Source: Clostridiales bacterium (GTDB taxonomy: Bacteria; Bacillota; Clostridia; Christensenellales; Aristaeellaceae). Taken from it: a DNA stretch of 36,454 nucleotides. Positions 33,143-36,454 of this stretch are shown here, piece by piece. The position numbers and the translations under genes were made by a program. Position 1 is the stretch's first letter, and each line of letters opens with the position of its first letter. Below the pieces are notes generated by a model that was not told the origin of the DNA, made no database searches, and worked only from the letters and a program-made list of their open reading frames with translations. The stretch lies in assembly GCA_004556395.1 (NCBI GenBank), contig SFHK01000017.1, positions 1 to 36,454 of the forward strand. The letters run 5' to 3'.

Positions 33143-36100
33143 ATGATGGAAGACTACACCCGCCTTTGCATGAACTGCTTCCATGAGCTGAACGGTGCGG
33201 CCGTCTGCCCGCACTGCGGCTATGAGCAGAACACGCCCCAGGACGCGGACTGCCTGCCGCCCGGAACGGTCATTGCCGACCGCTTCCTCATCGGCCGCGC
33301 CCGCGGACAGGACGAGACCGGCATCGTATACAACGTGCTGGATCTGAAAAAGAACGTGCGCCGCCGCATGCGCGAATTTTTCCCGCCCGAGGACGCTGCC
33401 CGCGGTGCGGACGGCTCCGTCGAGCCGCTGCCCGGCCACGAAGCGGCCTTCAATGAGGCGCTGGAACGCATGCGTCTGAACGCAGAAAACAGTGAGGACG
33501 CAGACCGCAAATACATCTTTGTCCGCATGAATGGCACGGGCTATTTCATCGAGCGCAAGGTCAAGGCTCCGGCCGCGGAAGCGCCCGCCCCTGCCCCGGC
33601 GGACGATGGAAGCTACGACGACGAGGAGGGCGGCCTGCTCAAGCGCCTGCCCACGGTGCTGATCGTGATGTGCGTCGCCGTGGTGCTGATCGTCGTGGGC
33701 GTGATCGTCGCGATCCGCGCCTGCGCGACCTCCACGACCGACCGTACCGTGAGCGACACGCCTCTGGCGCTGGTGACCAACGAGCCGACCTACAACCCGC
33801 AGACGTCGCCGTCCGCCACGCCCTATACCACGGGTGACCCGTTCGAGCCCATCGACCCCATTCACAACGACTGGATGTCGCAGGAGCCCGGCGAAAGCAT
33901 GCCCACCGCGAAGGCGACGGTTCGCCCCACGAGCACCGTCTATAACCCGTGGGCCGGCATTCAGGACGACATCGACAATTCGTGGGGACACTCCGTGCCC
34001 ACCATCACCGCCACGCCGACTCCGGTGCCGAACCGCCGCGTCGTGAACAAAAATTCCTCGCGCGCGGAAATCAGCAGCCTGCAGTGGCAGCTGATCGAGC
34101 TGGGCTGGCTGAACGCCGACGAGCCGACGGGCAGCTATGACGCCGCCACCGTCGCCGCCGTGAAGGCGTTCCAGACCTATGTGAACAAAAACTACAAGGC
34201 CAAGCTGACCGTGGACGGCATCTGCGGCCCGGCCACCTTCAAGTATCTGGACAACTATTCGATCGCCGTCAATCCCAGCCCCAGCGCGACCGCGGGGCCG
34301 GACAACGGCACGATCAGCGCCGACTCCTCCCCCGTTCGCATCCGCGAATTGCAGCTGAAGCTCATCGCCATGGGCTGGCTGGACGGAGAAGCCACCGGCA
34401 AGTATGACAACGCGACCTACAACGCGGTCATGGCCTTCCAGAACTATGTGAACGTGTCCACCTCCTCTTCTCTTCTGACGGTGAACGGTCTGGCCGACGC
34501 GAACACGCAGCTGCTGCTCGGCTACGAGCGCTTCGCCAAGCCGAAGGAGACGACGAAGCCCACCGAGGCTCCGACCGCCGCGCCCACCGTCGACCCGCAC
34601 GACGAAACCGACCTTCTGACCACGCTCGACGAGCCGATTCTGGTCAAGATCGTCGCCGATCAGGCCTACGTCTATGAGCGCGCCAGCGACAACGCCGTCG
34701 TCAAGGGGCGCGTGAGCAAAAACATGCGCTTCCGCAAGATCGCCGAAAACGAGAACTGGGTCATGCTGGTCAACGACGCCGGCGAAACCGGTTACACGCA
34801 GGCGCAGAACGTGGAAGACGTGTTCAGCGGCGACCAGCCCGAAGATCAGAACGGCACCACGCCCGACTCCCCGAAGGCGGACATCCTCGCGTTGCAGAAC
34901 GCGCTGATTGAGCGCGGCTGGCTGGCAGAGGGTGAAGCCGACGGCGTGTACGGCCAGAAGACCAAGGACGCGGTTGCCGCCTTCCAGGCCTATGTCAACG
35001 AAGTTGAGGGCGCGCAGATTCTGAACGTAACCGGCCTGGCCGACGAAAATACCAAGGACTATCTGCTGGACGAGAAGTACGTCAAGCCGCAGCCGACCGC
35101 CCAGCCCACCGCAACCGCGGAGCCGGAGCCGACCGGAGCGCCGTTTGTCGCGCTCGATCCCGAGGAAACCGTGGTCGTGACCGTCGACCGTCTGACCGTC
35201 TACTCGCAGCCGAAGGAGGACGCGAATCTGGCCGTCGGCGCGGTCGCAAAGGGCGCTTCCATGACGCTCGTGGCCGAAAACGGCGAGTGGGGCTATGTCC
35301 GCAATTCCAAGGGTGCCTTCGGCTATACGCTTCTGAGCGGCCTGCGCAAAGCGTCCGTCCCGACCGAAGCGCCCACGACCGAGCCGACCGCTGAGCCGAC
35401 CGCCGAACCCACCGACGAGCCGATAACATTCGTCGACGTGGAGGGCACGGTGTACGTCCGCGTCGCGGTCGAAAAAACCACCGTGTACCTTGACGCGCCC
35501 GATACCAATTCCGTCAACAGCATGCAGATAAAGAAGGGCTTTGTCGCCCGTCTGGTCGCGCAGGGCGGCGAATGGTACGAGCTGTTCAACGAAAAGAACA
35601 ACATGACCGCCTATGGTCTCGCCGCCGACTTCGAGCTGGTCGAGCCCACCGAAACGGCCACGACCGAACCGACGACCGCGCCCACGACGGAACCCACAAA
35701 GGATACCCAACTGGACTATCTGGACGACACCTACACCGATCCGGACGGCGAGTACACCATGCGCGTATCCGCCGAGCAGACGACCATCTACTTCGAGGAC
35801 GGCCGCACGGCGAATCTCCCGAAGGGCACCGCGCTGCGCCTGGTCGCGCTGGGCAGCCGCTGGATTCAGGTGCGCAGCGAAGCGGACGGCGTGATCGCCT
35901 ACGCGCGGATGGAGGACTTCGTGCTGGATCCCACCGAAGCGCCGACCACCGAGCCGACCGTTGAGCCGACGACCGAACCCACCGCGGAACCCACACCCGC
36001 GCCCGCGTATCTGAAGGAAACCTACACGGACGCTTCCGAGGGACAGCGCGTACGCGTGACAGCTAAGGAAACCACCATCTACACGGCGGACGGAAAGAGC

Positions 36101-36454
36101 TACACGCTTTCCCAGAACGCCGAGTTCGCACTGGTCGCCGTCGGGCAGGATTGGATTCTCATCCGCAATGAGAAGAACGACGCAAAAGCCTACGGCCTTG
36201 CCGCCGACTTCGAGATTCTGAATCCCGAACCCGCCGAAACGTCCATGCCCGCGTATCTGACCGAGGATTACACGGACGCTTCCGAGGGACAGCGCGTACG
36301 CGTGACGGCTAAGGAAACCACGATCTACGGAACGAACGGCAACAGCTACACGCTCTCGCAGAACGCGGAATTTGCGCTGGTCGCCGTCGGACAGGATTGG
36401 ATTCTCATCCGCAATGAAGCGAAAGGCTTGGAAGCCTACGGCCTTGCCGCCGAC
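33143..36454 (+). CDS. Membrane-anchored zinc ribbon / pseudokinase-remnant protein with extracellular PG-binding and SH3 array (partial)
   Basis: The reading frame is open for 1,104 codons and leaves the window without a stop. Residues 9-25 form a zinc ribbon (CMNC and CPHC). Residues 38-88 match the opening of zinc-ribbon Ser/Thr kinases of Bacillota (L-P-x-G-T...R-F-x-I-G-R...G-I-x-Y...D...E-F-F-P), but the Gly loop is GRARGQDETGIVY and the expected Lys of VAIKEY is Arg77. There is no C-lobe, HRD or DFG. One membrane helix (170-191) follows. The outside part has PG-binding-1 domains near 303-375, 393-465 and 576-645. SH3-like domains lie near 495-563, 673-735, 766-833, 859-930, 955-1029 and 1037-1104, joined by Thr/Glu/Pro linkers. 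GGAGG precedes two adjacent ATGs (33143, 33146). It is probably a wall-sensing protein without kinase activity. Confidence 0.8.
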   Translation, partial: MMEDYTRLCMNCFHELNGAAVCPHCGYEQNTPQDADCLPPGTVIADRFLIGRARGQDETGIVYNVLDLKKNVRRRMREFFPPEDAARGADGSVEPLPGHEAAFNEALERMRLNAENSEDADRKYIFVRMNGTGYFIERKVKAPAAEAPAPAPADDGSYDDEEGGLLKRLPTVLIVMCVAVVLIVVGVIVAIRACATSTTDRTVSDTPLALVTNEPTYNPQTSPSATPYTTGDPFEPIDPIHNDWMSQEPGESMPTAKATVRPTSTVYNPWAGIQDDIDNSWGHSVPTITATPTPVPNRRVVNKNSSRAEISSLQWQLIELGWLNADEPTGSYDAATVAAVKAFQTYVNKNYKAKLTVDGICGPATFKYLDNYSIAVNPSPSATAGPDNGTISADSSPVRIRELQLKLIAMGWLDGEATGKYDNATYNAVMAFQNYVNVSTSSSLLTVNGLADANTQLLLGYERFAKPKETTKPTEAPTAAPTVDPHDETDLLTTLDEPILVKIVADQAYVYERASDNAVVKGRVSKNMRFRKIAENENWVMLVNDAGETGYTQAQNVEDVFSGDQPEDQNGTTPDSPKADILALQNALIERGWLAEGEADGVYGQKTKDAVAAFQAYVNEVEGAQILNVTGLADENTKDYLLDEKYVKPQPTAQPTATAEPEPTGAPFVALDPEETVVVTVDRLTVYSQPKEDANLAVGAVAKGASMTLVAENGEWGYVRNSKGAFGYTLLSGLRKASVPTEAPTTEPTAEPTAEPTDEPITFVDVEGTVYVRVAVEKTTVYLDAPDTNSVNSMQIKKGFVARLVAQGGEWYELFNEKNNMTAYGLAADFELVEPTETATTEPTTAPTTEPTKDTQLDYLDDTYTDPDGEYTMRVSAEQTTIYFEDGRTANLPKGTALRLVALGSRWIQVRSEADGVIAYARMEDFVLDPTEAPTTEPTVEPTTEPTAEPTPAPAYLKETYTDASEGQRVRVTAKETTIYTADGKSYTLSQNAEFALVAVGQDWILIRNEKNDAKAYGLAADFEILNPEPAETSMPAYLTEDYTDASEGQRVRVTAKETTIYGTNGNSYTLSQNAEFALVAVGQDWILIRNEAKGLEAYGLAAD
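36005..36454 (+). repeat. Near-identical tandem SH3 units, 246-bp period
   Basis: The unit starting GCGTATCTGA at 36005 recurs at 36251, an offset of 246 bp (82 aa). Long blocks are identical, such as the stretch encoding TDASEGQRVRVTAKETTIY and that encoding SQNAEFALVAVGQDWILIRN. This is a recent duplication inside the coding sequence; more copies may lie beyond the window edge. Confidence 0.85.

Noticed and set aside
32516..35710. 1,064-codon open frame on the minus strand
   Set aside because: It lies antisense to the thymidylate kinase half and the pseudokinase gene, both with clear domains. Its product is a Gly/Arg/Val-rich string with no domain. Long antisense frames are a by-product of GC-rich codon use.
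1..36454. tRNA, rRNA or classic riboswitch
   Set aside because: Reading the intergenic stretches, I saw no cloverleaf, rRNA segment or known riboswitch core; a covariance-model search would be needed to exclude small RNAs.

Overview
The window reads as chromosome of a GC-rich, monoderm, gut-type Bacillota (class Clostridia). The pointers are a Tn1549-like conjugative-element module, an LplB/YtcP-type sugar ABC importer with a GH105 enzyme, a heterodimeric multidrug-type ABC exporter, and several large SH3/peptidoglycan-binding wall proteins with Thr/Pro-rich linkers. A Christensenellales- or Oscillospirales-like lineage would fit, but this is an inference from gene style; there is no rRNA or other marker to settle it.

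Region 1 (1 to about 7,110) is a mosaic of mobile-element debris with lower GC than the rest. Mostly on the minus strand, it holds the tail of a XRE-type regulator cut off at the 3' end of a large serine recombinase, a small unknown protein, a MobA/MobL relaxase broken by a one-base frameshift, a DUF3847 protein, and a ParR-like/ParM-like segregation pair with GTAC iterons upstream. Then come two plus-strand fragments of a membrane-protein operon. The second is fused in frame to the last SH3 domain of a host wall protein, so a recombination (or assembly) junction lies near 7,090-7,135. No type IV secretion genes are present.

Region 2 (7,290-15,473): a giant cyclic beta-1,2-glucan synthase-like protein (2,415 aa) on minus, divergent from a TIM-barrel sugar isomerase/epimerase. 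Region 3 (15,474-19,661): eight short palindromes lie between convergent genes, followed by a two-gene heterodimeric ABC exporter on minus. Region 4 (19,849-26,477): a plus-strand operon with a near-consensus promoter and a 5' leader hairpin. It encodes an unclassified toroid-type carbohydrate enzyme, a GH105 unsaturated glycuronyl hydrolase, two permeases and a solute-binding protein, and ends in strong hairpins. It probably imports and degrades pectin- or other uronate-derived oligosaccharides. A uroporphyrinogen-decarboxylase-family methyltransferase converges on it.

Region 5 (27,873-36,454, plus strand): a secreted NlpC/P60 peptidase with twelve SH3-like repeats; a fusion of a HAD phosphatase to a complete thymidylate kinase; and a protein open at the window edge with a zinc ribbon, a degenerate remnant of a Ser/Thr kinase N-lobe, one membrane helix and an extracellular array of peptidoglycan-binding and SH3 domains. 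That last gene and the palindrome array at 15,491-15,768 are the strongest candidates for something undescribed.
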